Assembly: GCF_038024875.1 (NCBI RefSeq)
Contig: NZ_CP136136.1
Coordinates: forward strand, 2,728,001-2,792,000
Source of the DNA: Gordonia rubripertincta
Lineage (GTDB): Bacteria > Actinomycetota > Actinomycetes > Mycobacteriales > Mycobacteriaceae
Direction of reading: 5' to 3'
DNA: 64,000 bases
A program made the translations under genes and the position numbers. The notes below the pieces were generated by a model. It was not told the origin of the DNA. It saw nothing but the letters and a program-made list of their open reading frames with translations, and searched no databases. Shown piece after piece: positions 43,791-52,253 of the stretch (position 1 is its first letter; each line of letters begins with the position of its first letter).

Positions 43791-43803
43791 TCCCACTCAG
43801 TGG
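43791..43803. promoter_or_regulatory. Shared operator type B (TCCCACT-AGTGG), copy 1
   Basis: TCCCACTCAGTGG, palindromic CCACT-C-AGTGG core, 63 nt upstream of the Old Yellow Enzyme gene. The same core occurs at 53855 and 59225 and degenerately at 47091 and 56306. Confidence 0.65.
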
Positions 43804-43812
43804 TGACGGGTG

Positions 43813-44748
43813 TCAGACGCCGACCGTGTCGGTGGCCAGGGCGGCTTTCTCGAGCGCGGCCACCCCGTAGGCGGCGTAGGTCTCGTATTCGCCACGACCG
43901 GAGAAGTACGGCGTCAGCTGATCGCTCAGTTCTTCGACGGTGAACGCCGAACCCGCGGCGTCGAAGCGGTGCTCGACCCGGGGTGCCTCCATCAGGGCGA
44001 CCATCTTGCCGTAGACGACGAACACTTGACCGTTGATCTCGTCGGATGCCGGCGAGGCGAGGTAGCGCACCAACGTCGCCACGCGTTCCGGGGAGAGCGG
44101 ATCGAGATCAGCGGTGGCCGCGGTGTTCTCGCCGAAGGCCTCGGCGGTCATCGCGGTGCGCGCCCGCGGGCAGATCGCGTTCGCCCGCACGCCGTAGCGG
44201 GACAGTCCCTGGGCGGTGGACAACGTGAGCGCGGTGATCCCGGCCTTGGCGGCCGAGTAGTTGGGTTGGCCTGCCGCACCGAAGAGGAACGCCTCAGATG
44301 AGGTGTTGACGACCCGTCCGAAGACCGGACCGCCGGCCGCCTTGCTCGCGGCACGCCAGTGCACCGCGGCGGCGCGTGACGTCGCCGCATGACCCTTGAG
44401 ATGAATACGGATCACGTCATCCCAATCGGTCTCGGTCAGATTGAACAGCATTTTGTCCCGAACGATCCCGGCATTGTTGACCAAGATGTCGAAGGATCCG
44501 AAGGCGGCGACGGCCTCGTCGACGAGACGCTGACCGAGAGACCAGTCGGAGACGTCCCCGATCACCGCGACGGCGGCACCGCCGGCGGCCTTGATCTCGT
44601 CCACCACTCCGTGTGCCGCCTCGCCCATGTCGTTGACGACGACCGCGGCGCCGGCGGCAGCGAGCGCCAGCGCCTCCGCACGCCCGAGGCCCGCGCCGGC
44701 GCCGGTGACCGCCGCGGTACGGCCGGACAGGTCAAGCGTTTCCACCAT
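43813..44748 (-). CDS. Short-chain dehydrogenase, steroid-cluster type (Rv3502c-like)
   Basis: 311 residues. Rossmann motif TGAGAGLGRAEALALAAAGA, DIGD-type VIGDVSDW, NNAGIVRDKM, catalytic Ser (NTSSEAFLFG) and YSAAK (NYSAAKAGI). A C-terminal extension of about 60 residues after the SDR fold resembles the KstR-regulon SDR Rv3502c, implicated in steroid hydroxyl oxidation. Substrate inferred only. ATG with GAGGAG 6 nt upstream; a type A palindrome lies 32 nt before it. Confidence 0.85.
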   Translation of the reverse strand: MVETLDLSGRTAAVTGAGAGLGRAEALALAAAGAAVVVNDMGEAAHGVVDEIKAAGGAAVAVIGDVSDWSLGQRLVDEAVAAFGSFDILVNNAGIVRDKMLFNLTETDWDDVIRIHLKGHAATSRAAAVHWRAASKAAGGPVFGRVVNTSSEAFLFGAAGQPNYSAAKAGITALTLSTAQGLSRYGVRANAICPRARTAMTAEAFGENTAATADLDPLSPERVATLVRYLASPASDEINGQVFVVYGKMVALMEAPRVEHRFDAAGSAFTVEELSDQLTPYFSGRGEYETYAAYGVAALEKAALATDTVGV

Positions 44749-44779
44749 GTTGAACTCCTCTTCCAGGCGAACATCCCGT

Positions 44780-44799
44780 AACTAGTATTCATTCTAGTT
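44780..44799. promoter_or_regulatory. Shared operator type A (TAGAAT-ATTCTA), copy 1
   Basis: AACTAG-N8-CTAGTT inverted repeat; its centre (TAGTATTCATTCTA, 44783-44796) matches the site at 60112-60125 at 12 of 14 positions. 32 nt upstream of the SDR start. Confidence 0.6.
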
Positions 44800-44872
44800 T
44801 TCGGGGTGGCGGGTCGTGCTCGATGTGCTCCCGGTGAGCGGGATCGCCCAGTTGGCCGCGGCGGCGCGGGTC

Positions 44873-45361
44873 TCAGACGCCGGCCGCGAGCAGGTCGCGC
44901 GCCTCGGGGCGGCCGTCGAGAATCCGGCTGATCCGCGTGCGTACCTTCCACTGTCCGTCGATCTTCTCCAGCTCCCAGCGGGTCGCGGTCACACGAAGGA
45001 CTCGGAACCCGTCGCCGTCGCGGATGATCAGCTGCGACTTGCAGGTCGCCACCGCGGTGTCACCGTCGATGCGCGTGTGACCGGGCTCGAGAATGTGTCC
45101 GCATCCTCCGTCGATCCACGCCTGATGTGCTTGGGAACGGACCATTGCCTTGATCTCCGCATGTCCGCGCATGACGCCGGTGTCCACGTCGTAGACGCCG
45201 TCTTCGGTCCACAACCGGGCGACCGCTTCGACCGAGCCGCTGTCGATCGCCGGACCGTAGGCGGTCATGAGCTCGCTGATGGCGAGTTTGTCCTCGAGCG
45301 CCGCAACCCGCTCGGCCAGCGAGCGGAGCAGGTTCTCGGGATCCTTCGTGGTCTCGTTCAC
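44873..45361 (-). CDS. SnoaL/NTF2-like protein (nuclear transport factor 2 fold)
   Basis: 162 residues. Starts with a coiled segment (LRSLAERVAALEDKLAI) followed by an NTF2-like fold: ELMTAYGPAIDSGSVEAVARLWTEDG pattern, RGHAEIKAMV, and a terminal WKVRTRISRILDG strand. Relatives include SnoaL cyclases, ketosteroid isomerase-like and bile-acid 7-dehydratase-like (BaiE) proteins; Asp and His are present in the pocket region but the exact activity is open. In a steroid cluster an isomerase or dehydratase is likely. GTG at 45361 with AAAGG upstream. Divergent from IclR. Confidence 0.82.
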   Translation of the reverse strand: MNETTKDPENLLRSLAERVAALEDKLAISELMTAYGPAIDSGSVEAVARLWTEDGVYDVDTGVMRGHAEIKAMVRSQAHQAWIDGGCGHILEPGHTRIDGDTAVATCKSQLIIRDGDGFRVLRVTATRWELEKIDGQWKVRTRISRILDGRPEARDLLAAGV

Positions 45362-45477
45362 GGGGTTGACCTTTCTTTTCGGTGTGTCGTGCGTGTCGTC
45401 GTGGCCGTGGTCCCGGGTGGGGGCACCATGTGTTGCGACGTACGCATCCCGGTCAGCGGGAAGGCTGCTACCATTAC

Positions 45478-45491
45478 AAGAATTGATTTCA
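45478..45491. promoter_or_regulatory. Degenerate type A site between SnoaL and IclR genes
   Basis: AAGAATTGATTTCA matches TAGAATACATTCTA at 9 of 14 positions, 46 nt upstream of the iclR start. Confidence 0.35.
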
Positions 45492-45536
45492 GTTTTTACC
45501 ACCGGGCGGGTTCCGAGTCCGGTGTTAGGAGGCATG

Positions 45537-46430
45537 ATGACTGTGCTTGACTCGGTGTCCGTGGATCCGGCCAAGTCGACCAAGAAGGACCTCCCGCCCT
45601 CGATGGTGGAGCGGATGACCCTCATTCTGGACGCGTTCGACGGGCCGCAGGCCCGGCTGACACTCGAACAAGTCGCCTCCCATACTCGTCTTCCGCGTTC
45701 GACGGTCCATCGCATCCTCGACCAGCTCGTGCGGCTCAATTGGGTCGAACACTCCTCGACCGGGTACAGCCTCGGACGACGGGCCGTCGGTCTCGGTGGC
45801 GCCGACCGCGGCCACTCCCAGCTCCGGGCCGCCTCCGCGCCGTATCTCCACGAACTGCACATGCAGACCGGGATGGTCGTTCACCTGGCGGTCCTCGACG
45901 GCGGCGAGAGCGTGTACCTGGACAAGATCGGTGGCCGGTTCGCGGCAGCACTGCCGTCGCGGGTGGGAGGACGCGCACCGGCCTACTCGACCGCCGGGGG
46001 CAAGGCCATGCTCGCGCTGATGGAACCCGAGGACGTCGACGCGCTCTACCCCGACCTCCTGTCCCGCCGGACCGAGAGCACCATCGACGACCTGTCGGCG
46101 TTGCACCAGGAGCTCAACCGGATCCGTCAGGGACGAGGGGTGGCCTTCGAACGCGGCGAGTCGGTGCGCGATGTCGCGTGCGTGGGCACGGCCATCCGGA
46201 GTTACGACGGCCCGGTCGGCGCGATATCGCTGTGCGGCGACGCCCGCACGGTGCAGCTGGAACGAGTTGCGCCGCTGCTGGTTCGCGCCACACGCGAGGT
46301 GTCGAGGACGATGTACCCCGACGTCGACACCGCCCGTCGTGGCCGCCGGCCCGTCCCCGCGCCGCAGAAGACCTGGTCGTCGGAGGCCCTCGATCGGCTC
46401 CTTGCCGTCGAGTCCGGCCAGTGGTTCTGA
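45537..46430 (+). CDS. IclR-family transcriptional regulator
   Basis: 297 residues. N-terminal winged helix (LTLEQVASHTRLPRSTVHRILDQLV) and C-terminal IclR effector domain (VYLDKIGGR, APAYSTAGGKAMLALM, RGVAFERGESVRDVACVG). IclR proteins usually act as dimers/tetramers on palindromes and sense small aromatic or organic acids. Central in the catabolic cluster and divergent from the SnoaL gene, it is a likely local regulator. AGGAGG at 45527 sits 4 nt before the ATG at 45537; ATG 45534 is also in frame. Confidence 0.9.
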   Translation: MTVLDSVSVDPAKSTKKDLPPSMVERMTLILDAFDGPQARLTLEQVASHTRLPRSTVHRILDQLVRLNWVEHSSTGYSLGRRAVGLGGADRGHSQLRAASAPYLHELHMQTGMVVHLAVLDGGESVYLDKIGGRFAAALPSRVGGRAPAYSTAGGKAMLALMEPEDVDALYPDLLSRRTESTIDDLSALHQELNRIRQGRGVAFERGESVRDVACVGTAIRSYDGPVGAISLCGDARTVQLERVAPLLVRATREVSRTMYPDVDTARRGRRPVPAPQKTWSSEALDRLLAVESGQWF

Positions 46431-46483
46431 GACGCTGCGCATCGGCTCTGAGACGCTGCGCGTGGGTTTCGACAACGCTGCGC
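46426..46483 (+). repeat. Three 21-22 bp direct repeats at the end of iclR
   Basis: TCTGAGACGCTGCGC at 46426 and 46447 is repeated more loosely as TCGACAACGCTGCGC at 46469. The first copy contains the IclR stop codon. Located between the convergent iclR and flavin reductase stops. Confidence 0.75.
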
Positions 46484-46486
46484 GCG

Positions 46487-46990
46487 TCAAGCGCTCTGCA
46501 GGCTCTTCGATGACGAGATCCCGAACTGCCCGCGGAAGAAGATCATCGGCCGTTCGTCGGTGACCCGTTCGAACTCCAGGACCTTGCCGATGACCACGTC
46601 GTGGTCGCCCGCGACGTGCACCGTGTGGATGTCGGCATGAATGCGCAGGAGCACTCCTGGCAATGACGGTGTCGACCATCTAGACATCGACCACTCGAGT
46701 CCGTCGAACTTGCGGCCCGAGCTGCCACCGAATCGGGCGCACACATCGGTCTGCTCTTCATGGAGCACGTTGACGGTGAACCGGCCGGCGTTCCGGATCC
46801 GCGGCCACGACCGGCCCCGGTGGTCGGCGCAGAAGAGGATCAGCGGCGGGTCGAGGGACACCGACGCGAACGACTGGCATGCGAACCCCACCGGCCCGTC
46901 ATCGTCGAGGCCGGTGACAACCGTGACCCCACTTGCGAACTGGCCGAGGGCCGCACGCATCTCGGCTTGTGACATTGCTTCGATCGACAT
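46487..46990 (-). CDS. Flavin reductase, HsaB-like
   Basis: 167 residues. Flavin-reductase-like domain: ALGQFASGVTVVTG, VGFACQSFASVSLDPPLILFC, GRFTVNVLHEEQ and a GDHDVVIGKV strand; close in pattern to HsaB, which supplies reduced FMN to the HsaA monooxygenase in steroid ring A degradation. It lacks about 20 C-terminal residues of Mtb HsaB. The ATG at 46990 has GGAGGTGG upstream. Divergent from the HsaD-like gene. Confidence 0.85.
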   Translation of the reverse strand: MSIEAMSQAEMRAALGQFASGVTVVTGLDDDGPVGFACQSFASVSLDPPLILFCADHRGRSWPRIRNAGRFTVNVLHEEQTDVCARFGGSSGRKFDGLEWSMSRWSTPSLPGVLLRIHADIHTVHVAGDHDVVIGKVLEFERVTDERPMIFFRGQFGISSSKSLQSA

Positions 46991-47090
46991 GCCGTCCCAC
47001 CTCCGATTAGTCATGTTCACTCGCAGGTCGACGATGCGACCGGCGATACACGGCGAGCGTACGGTCGGCCCATCCGGGATGACTCCGCCG

Positions 47091-47104
47091 TCTCGCTCAG
47101 TGGA
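47091..47104. promoter_or_regulatory. Degenerate type B operator
   Basis: TCTCGCTCAGTGGA differs from TCCCACTCAGTGGA at two positions. It lies midway between the divergent flavin reductase (101 nt) and HsaD-like (95 nt) starts. A looser inverted copy (ATCTCGCTCATCGGGA) follows near 47141-47156. Confidence 0.45.
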
Positions 47105-47198
47105 AGCTGCGCAGGTCTGCGCCCGGGCCGCCGCGACCCGATCTCGCTCATCGGGATGCCCCCTGTGAGCGCCGTTACCTCCTGGCAACGTCTCGGGC

Positions 47199-48071
47199 AT
47201 GAGCACTGACGTCAGCTACGAGGGCACGCGAAGGGAACTCGAGACGAGCCTCGGCGTGTTGCGATACCACGAGGCCGGTGACGGTCCGCCCCTGCTGTTG
47301 CTGCACGGCTCCGGGCCCGGCGTCACCGGTTGGCGCAACTACCGCGGAGTGCTGGCCGACCTGGCCGAGCATTTCCGTTGCCTCGTACTCGAATTCCCGG
47401 GGTTCGGGGTGAGCGATCCGGGCGACGGGCATCCGATGGTGATGGCGCAGACATCTGTCGGACTCTTCCTCGACGGTCTGGGACTCGGCGCCGTGAACAT
47501 GATCGGTAACTCGATGGGCGGGATTGTCGCCGCCCGCGTCGCGATCGACGAACCGCACCGGGTGTCGAAGTTGGTCACGATCGGGGGCATGGGCAAGAAC
47601 GTCCTGTCCTCCGGGCCGAGTGAGGGCATCAAGCTGCTCATGGAGTTCACCGACGACCCGACGAGGGACCGGCTGGTCCGGTGGCTGACGTCGATGGTGC
47701 ACGATCCGGCACTCGTCACCGAGGAACTGATCGCCGAACGATGGGAACTCGCCACCGATCCGACCACCCTCGACATCGCGCGAAGAATGTACGGCAGCAA
47801 GGCGTTCGCGGCCACGATGGCGGCCGCGGCAGCCAGCGATGCGCCGCCGTACTGGTCGAGGCTGAACCGGATCACCGCACCTACATTGCTCACGTGGGGC
47901 CGTGACGACCGCGTCAGCCCCGTCGACATGGCGCTGCTGCCCATGCGTGACATCCCCGACGCCGAACTCCATGTATTCCCCCGATGCGGGCACTGGACCA
48001 TGATCGAGGCCCGCGAGGCCTGGCTGAGTGCAGTGCTGGCATTCCTCACCCGCACAGACAGGACCGCGTGA
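47199..48071 (+). CDS. Meta-cleavage product hydrolase, HsaD-like
   Basis: 290 residues, alpha/beta hydrolase. Oxyanion segment HGSGPGVTGW, nucleophile S105 in GNSMGG, acid D236/D237 in GRDDR, H265 in CGHWTM; same spacing as HsaD (S114/D241/H269 in Mtb). Hydrolyses the C-C bond of the ring-cleaved steroid intermediate (4,9-DSHA) in the Hsa pathway. Its stop overlaps the KstD start by one base. Confidence 0.88.
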   Translation: MSTDVSYEGTRRELETSLGVLRYHEAGDGPPLLLLHGSGPGVTGWRNYRGVLADLAEHFRCLVLEFPGFGVSDPGDGHPMVMAQTSVGLFLDGLGLGAVNMIGNSMGGIVAARVAIDEPHRVSKLVTIGGMGKNVLSSGPSEGIKLLMEFTDDPTRDRLVRWLTSMVHDPALVTEELIAERWELATDPTTLDIARRMYGSKAFAATMAAAAASDAPPYWSRLNRITAPTLLTWGRDDRVSPVDMALLPMRDIPDAELHVFPRCGHWTMIEAREAWLSAVLAFLTRTDRTA

Positions 48072-49810
48072 TGACCGACGCCGCCAACGATTTCGACCAC
48101 CTCGTCGACTTCCTGATCGTCGGGAGCGGAGGTGGTGGCATGGCCGCCGGCATCACCGCGGCCCACAACGGTCTCGACACACTGATCATCGACAAGGGTG
48201 CGACCTACGGTGGTTCGACCGCGATCTCGGGTGGCGGGATCTGGATCCCCAACGCGCCGACGCTGGTCGACAAGGGTGTCGTCGACAGCCGTGAATCGGT
48301 CCGCCGATACCTCGACATCCTCACCGAGGAAAAGGTTCCCGCCGACCGGCTCGACGCCTTCGTGGACGAGGGGCCGAAGCTGATGAAGATGCTCGAGGCG
48401 AGCCCGCACATGAAGATGTACTGGGTCAAGGGATATGCCGACTACCATCCCGAACTCGACGGCGGTCGCCCGCTGGGCCGCACGATCGAGTGCAAACCCT
48501 TCGACACGCGTGCGCTGAAGGAAGACGAGAAATACCAGCGCCCGAACAGCATGAAAGGCCCGCTGGGACTGTGGGTCACCTCGAAGGACTACCACGACCT
48601 GGCGATGGTCAAACGGACGTGGCGCGGTCGCAAGGCCTCTCTCGTCGCGGCCTGGCGGGTGTCGTCGAACCTGATCCGCCGTCGTCACATGGCCACCGGT
48701 GGCCGGGCGCTGGTCGCGCGGATGCGGATGATCCTGAAGGACGCGGGTGTACCGCTGTGGCTCGAGACCTCGATGGTCGAGCTGATCACCGACGGCAACG
48801 GCACGGTGACCGGGGTGGTGGCACAGCGAAAAGGTGAGACCATCCGGATCGGCGCCCGCCGAGGCGTGCTGCTCGCCACCGGCGGATTCGACCACAACAG
48901 GGAGATGCGCGAGCAGTACCTTCCCGCACTCGGCGCGCCCGACATCAGCGCCGGCGCGCGGGAGAACGTCGGTGACGGCATCATCGCCGGCCAGAAGCTG
49001 GGTGCGGCAGTCGATCTGATGGACGATGCGTGGTGGATGCCGTCGGTCTTCCATCCGATGGGTGCGGTGATCCCGCTGGTGTCCGAACGGTGTATCCCCG
49101 CGTCGGTCATCGTGGGCACCGCCGGCAGGCGCTTCACCAACGAGTCGGCACCCTACGTGAACTTCGTGCACGACCAGCTCGACGGCGGTCACGTCCCGGC
49201 CTGGTTCATCATGGACACCAAGGCCAAGAACCGGTATCCCTTCGCGCAGGTGCTGCCCAATGTGCCGTTCCCGCAGGGCTTCTACGACTCCGGGGTGATC
49301 CACAAGGCCGACACGCTGGAGGAGCTGGCACAGAAGGCGGGCATCGACGCCGACGGACTCGTCGCGACCGTCGCGCGCTTCAACGGTTTCGCCCGCGCCG
49401 GCGTGGACACCGACTTCGGACGCGGGGACAGCGCCTATGACCGCTACTACGGCGACCCGACGATGAAGAACCCCAACCTCGACGAGATCGTCAAGGGGCC
49501 CTTCTACGCCATTCGCTGCGAGGCCGGCGACCTGGGCACCAAGGGCGGTCTGGTCTGCGACGCCGACAGTCGGGTTCTGCGCGAGGACGGCTCGGTCATC
49601 AGGGGCCTCTACGCGACCGGCAACACCTCCGCGTCGGTCATGGGCCACGAGTACGCCGGCGCCGGCGCGACGATCGGCCCGGCCATGGTGTTCGGATACA
49701 TCGCCGCCAACCACATCGCCGCCAACCACATCGCAGCCAATCACGTCGCCGCCAACGACGGTGACGACGACCTGTCCGACGAATCCCTCGTCGACACCAC
49801 TTCTGCCTAG
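48071..49810 (+). CDS. 3-ketosteroid delta1-dehydrogenase, KstD-like
   Basis: 579 residues. FAD-binding motif VGSGGGGMAAGITAAHNGLD at the N-terminus followed by STAISGGGIWIPN, and the C-terminal FAD/active-site segment GNTSASVMGHEYAGAGATIG in which the Tyr and Gly correspond to the KstD catalytic Tyr487/Gly491 region. Introduces the C1-C2 double bond in ring A of 3-ketosteroids. Ends in an unusual AANHI-repeat tail and an acidic extension. Coupled to the HsaD-like gene. Exact substrate (sterol, androgen, bile acid) unknown. Confidence 0.87.
   Translation: MTDAANDFDHLVDFLIVGSGGGGMAAGITAAHNGLDTLIIDKGATYGGSTAISGGGIWIPNAPTLVDKGVVDSRESVRRYLDILTEEKVPADRLDAFVDEGPKLMKMLEASPHMKMYWVKGYADYHPELDGGRPLGRTIECKPFDTRALKEDEKYQRPNSMKGPLGLWVTSKDYHDLAMVKRTWRGRKASLVAAWRVSSNLIRRRHMATGGRALVARMRMILKDAGVPLWLETSMVELITDGNGTVTGVVAQRKGETIRIGARRGVLLATGGFDHNREMREQYLPALGAPDISAGARENVGDGIIAGQKLGAAVDLMDDAWWMPSVFHPMGAVIPLVSERCIPASVIVGTAGRRFTNESAPYVNFVHDQLDGGHVPAWFIMDTKAKNRYPFAQVLPNVPFPQGFYDSGVIHKADTLEELAQKAGIDADGLVATVARFNGFARAGVDTDFGRGDSAYDRYYGDPTMKNPNLDEIVKGPFYAIRCEAGDLGTKGGLVCDADSRVLREDGSVIRGLYATGNTSASVMGHEYAGAGATIGPAMVFGYIAANHIAANHIAANHVAANDGDDDLSDESLVDTTSA
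49703..49759 (+). repeat. Tandem 15-bp repeats in the KstD C-terminus
   Basis: Two identical copies of GCCGCCAACCACATC, a third diverged copy and a partial fourth encode AANHI-AANHI-AANHV-AAND after the conserved C-terminal helix. Confidence 0.9.
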
Positions 49811-49848
49811 GCGTCTGCCGGGTACCCATCGAGAAAGCCGAGTACAAC

Positions 49849-51027
49849 ATGGGCCAGGTTCTGGACAACATCCTGCAGTTCGCCGACGAACTGCGCGCCG
49901 AAGGTGCCGAGGGCGACAGGCTGATGCGCCTCTCCGACACCTCCGCGAAGAGACTGCGCGACTCCGGGGTCATCCGGATGCTGCAGCCCAAGGAGTACGG
50001 CGGATTCGAAGCACATCCGCGTGAATTCGCCGAGACCGCAATGGGCATCGGCGCCGTCGACGGCGCAACCGGATGGGTGAGCGGCATCGTCGGCGTCCAT
50101 CCCTGGGAGCTGGCGTTCTTCGATCGCCGTGCACAGGACGAGATCTGGGGCGAGGACCCGGACATGTGGATGGCCTCACCCTACGCCCCGATGGGCGTCG
50201 CCAAGCCGGTCGACGGCGGGTACATCCTGAACGGACGGTGGGCCTTCTCCTCGGGCACCGATCACTGCGGCTGGGTGATGATCGGTGCGACCGTCGGCGA
50301 TCAGGACGGCAAGCCGCTGACCCCGCCGCAGCACCTCCACGTCCTTCTCCCGCGGTCGGACTACGACATCGACCAGGACAGCTGGAATGTGGTGGGTCTC
50401 CGCGGAACCGGTAGCAAGGACCTGATCGTCAAGGACGCCTACATCCCTGCTTACCGGACCCTGTCCGCGAAGAAGGTCTTCGACGGTTCGGCGCCCAAGG
50501 AGTTCGGTCGCACGCAGACGCTCTACAACTTCCCGTTCTCGTGCATCTTCCCGCTCGGCATCACTTCCTCGCTCATCGGTATCGCCGAGGGCGCGCTGGC
50601 CTGCCACATCAACGCCCAGCGCGAACGCGTGACGGTTTCGGGCGTCGCAATCAAGGAAGATCCGCACGTGCTGTTCGCCATCGGTGAGGCGGCCGCCGAG
50701 ATCGCCGCGTCGCGCGCGGCCATCCTGGAGACGGTCGACCGGTTCTGGGACATGACCGAGAAGGGCGAGGAGGTCTCCTTCGAACTCCGCGCCATCGGAC
50801 GTCGCACCCAGGCCGCCGCCGCCTGGCGCGCGGTTCGGGCCGTCGATGAGATCTTCGCCCGGTCGGGCGGCGGTGCGCTGCAGCTCAACACTCCCATGCA
50901 GCGCTTCTGGCGCGACGCCCACGCGGGCCTGGCGCACGCCATCCATGTGCCGGGTTCGATCTTCTACGCCTCCGCGCTGACCCAGATGGGTGGCGAACCC
51001 CAGGGTCCGCACCGCTCGATGATCTAG
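49849..51027 (+). CDS. Flavin-dependent monooxygenase, HsaA-like (copy 1)
   Basis: 392 residues, acyl-CoA-dehydrogenase fold of the group D flavin monooxygenases. Motifs: RMLQPKEYGGFEAHP, GWVSGIVGVHPWELAFFD, NGRWAFSSGTDHCGW, WNVVGLRGTGSKD and a C-terminal RFWRDAHAGLAHA. HsaA hydroxylates the phenolic ring A (3-HSA to 3,4-DHSA) with FMNH2 from HsaB. 38 nt after KstD in the same direction. A paralogue is at 56423. Confidence 0.87.
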   Translation: MGQVLDNILQFADELRAEGAEGDRLMRLSDTSAKRLRDSGVIRMLQPKEYGGFEAHPREFAETAMGIGAVDGATGWVSGIVGVHPWELAFFDRRAQDEIWGEDPDMWMASPYAPMGVAKPVDGGYILNGRWAFSSGTDHCGWVMIGATVGDQDGKPLTPPQHLHVLLPRSDYDIDQDSWNVVGLRGTGSKDLIVKDAYIPAYRTLSAKKVFDGSAPKEFGRTQTLYNFPFSCIFPLGITSSLIGIAEGALACHINAQRERVTVSGVAIKEDPHVLFAIGEAAAEIAASRAAILETVDRFWDMTEKGEEVSFELRAIGRRTQAAAAWRAVRAVDEIFARSGGGALQLNTPMQRFWRDAHAGLAHAIHVPGSIFYASALTQMGGEPQGPHRSMI

Positions 51028-51061
51028 TCCACCTCAACGTGTTTCACCGAAAGGCACTTTC

Positions 51062-51988
51062 ATGACCGACATCCGGGCACTCGGATACCTCCGAGTCCAG
51101 ACCCGCGACATCGACCGTTGGAGAGAACTCACCGTCGACGGTCTCGGAATGGCGGTCGGGACCGGTCCCGAACCCGATGGCCTCTACCTGCGGCTCGACG
51201 AACGGCGTGCCCGACTCGCCGTGTTGCCCGGCGACAGCGACCGGGCACTTGCGGTCGGGTGGGAGGTGCGCGACGAGTTTGCGCTGCAACGGGTGCGAGA
51301 AGCGGTCGACAAGGCCGGCATCGAGGTCGAGGTCCTGTCCGCCGAGGACGCACGCTACCGGGATGCCGAGCAGGTCATCGCCTTCGATGATCCGTCGGGG
51401 ACGCGGACCGAGGTGTTCTTCGGGCCGGTGCTGGACCACAGCCCCGTCGTCACGCCGCACGGTGGCCGGTTCGTCACCGGCACCGAGGGTCTCGGACACG
51501 TCGTGCTCCCGACACCGGCGTTCGACGAGACCTACGCCTTCTACACCCAGGTTCTGGGGTTCCTTCCTCGCGGCGCGATCCGGGTCGGCGGCGCCGACGC
51601 TCCGGGACCGGCGCGGCGCGTGCGGTTCCTGGGAGTCAACCAGCGCCATCACAGTCTCGCGCTGTGTCCGGCTCCGGCGAGCCAGGATCCGGGCATGGTG
51701 CACATGATGGTCGAGGTCGACTCGCTCGACGCGGTCGGGCAGGCTCTGGATCGCGTCAACAAGCTCGGATTCAGTCTGTCCTCCACACTCGGTCGCCACA
51801 CCAACGACAAGATGGTGTCGTTCTATGTACGGGCTCCGGGCGGATGGGATATCGAGTTCGGGACCGAGGGCGTGCTGGTCGACGAATCCCACTACACGGC
51901 GGAGGAGATCACCGCCGACAGCTACTGGGGTCATGACTGGTCGGGTTCGGAGCCGCTGGCGGCGTTCGCGCCTCCGGTCTCGAACTGA
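51062..51988 (+). CDS. Extradiol dioxygenase, HsaC-like
   Basis: 308 residues, two VOC modules. Iron ligands H146 (GLGHVVLP), H214 (GMVHMMVEV) and E265 (GWDIEFG) agree with HsaC/BphC (H145/H215/E266-type). Cleaves the catecholic ring A of 3,4-DHSA in meta position. AAAGG before the ATG; 34 nt after HsaA, so HsaD-KstD-HsaA-HsaC form one operon closed by hairpins. Confidence 0.88.
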   Translation: MTDIRALGYLRVQTRDIDRWRELTVDGLGMAVGTGPEPDGLYLRLDERRARLAVLPGDSDRALAVGWEVRDEFALQRVREAVDKAGIEVEVLSAEDARYRDAEQVIAFDDPSGTRTEVFFGPVLDHSPVVTPHGGRFVTGTEGLGHVVLPTPAFDETYAFYTQVLGFLPRGAIRVGGADAPGPARRVRFLGVNQRHHSLALCPAPASQDPGMVHMMVEVDSLDAVGQALDRVNKLGFSLSSTLGRHTNDKMVSFYVRAPGGWDIEFGTEGVLVDESHYTAEEITADSYWGHDWSGSEPLAAFAPPVSN

Positions 51989-52035
51989 GAACCCTGCAGC
52001 ACAGAGCTAGGCACAACAGCACAGGCAACACCGAT

Positions 52036-52082
52036 CGGCGGCGGCCGGGATCAGACACCACGTCTGGTCCCGGCCGCCGCCG
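52036..52082. terminator. 21-bp hairpin after the HsaC-like gene
   Basis: Arms 52036-52056 and 52062-52082 pair at 20 of 21 positions with a 5-nt loop; first of two stacked terminators between convergent operons. Confidence 0.9.
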
Positions 52083-52120
52083 TGTGGTCGTCAGCCGTGT
52101 GGTCGTCAGCCGTGTGGTCG
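52081..52120. repeat. 15-bp tandem repeats between two terminators
   Basis: CGTGTGGTCGTCAGC occurs twice in tandem followed by a partial third copy (CGTGTGGTCG). Confidence 0.85.
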
Positions 52121-52156
52121 CCGAGAGTCGCGGCAGGACCGACACAGTCGAAAGAA

Positions 52157-52201
52157 CCTCCCGGCACCGGGGGAGTGGTCGACTCCGCCGGTGCCGGGAG
52201 G
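52157..52201. terminator. Hairpin terminator near the MFS gene end
   Basis: CCTCCCGGCACCGG (52157-52170) and CCGGTGCCGGGAGG (52188-52201) are exact complements; an inner GGAGT/ACTCC stem extends the structure. Likely serves the minus-strand MFS gene (stop 52254). Confidence 0.85.
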
Positions 52202-52253
52202 CTCTGGGTCGTGATGTTGCGCACGGCCGGTTCGACGGCCGCGGCGATGGCCG

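Noticed and set aside
47339..49744. 801-codon open frame antisense to the HsaD/KstD genes
   Set aside because: Composition typical of shadow frames; the plus-strand genes have catalytic residues and overlapping starts and stops.
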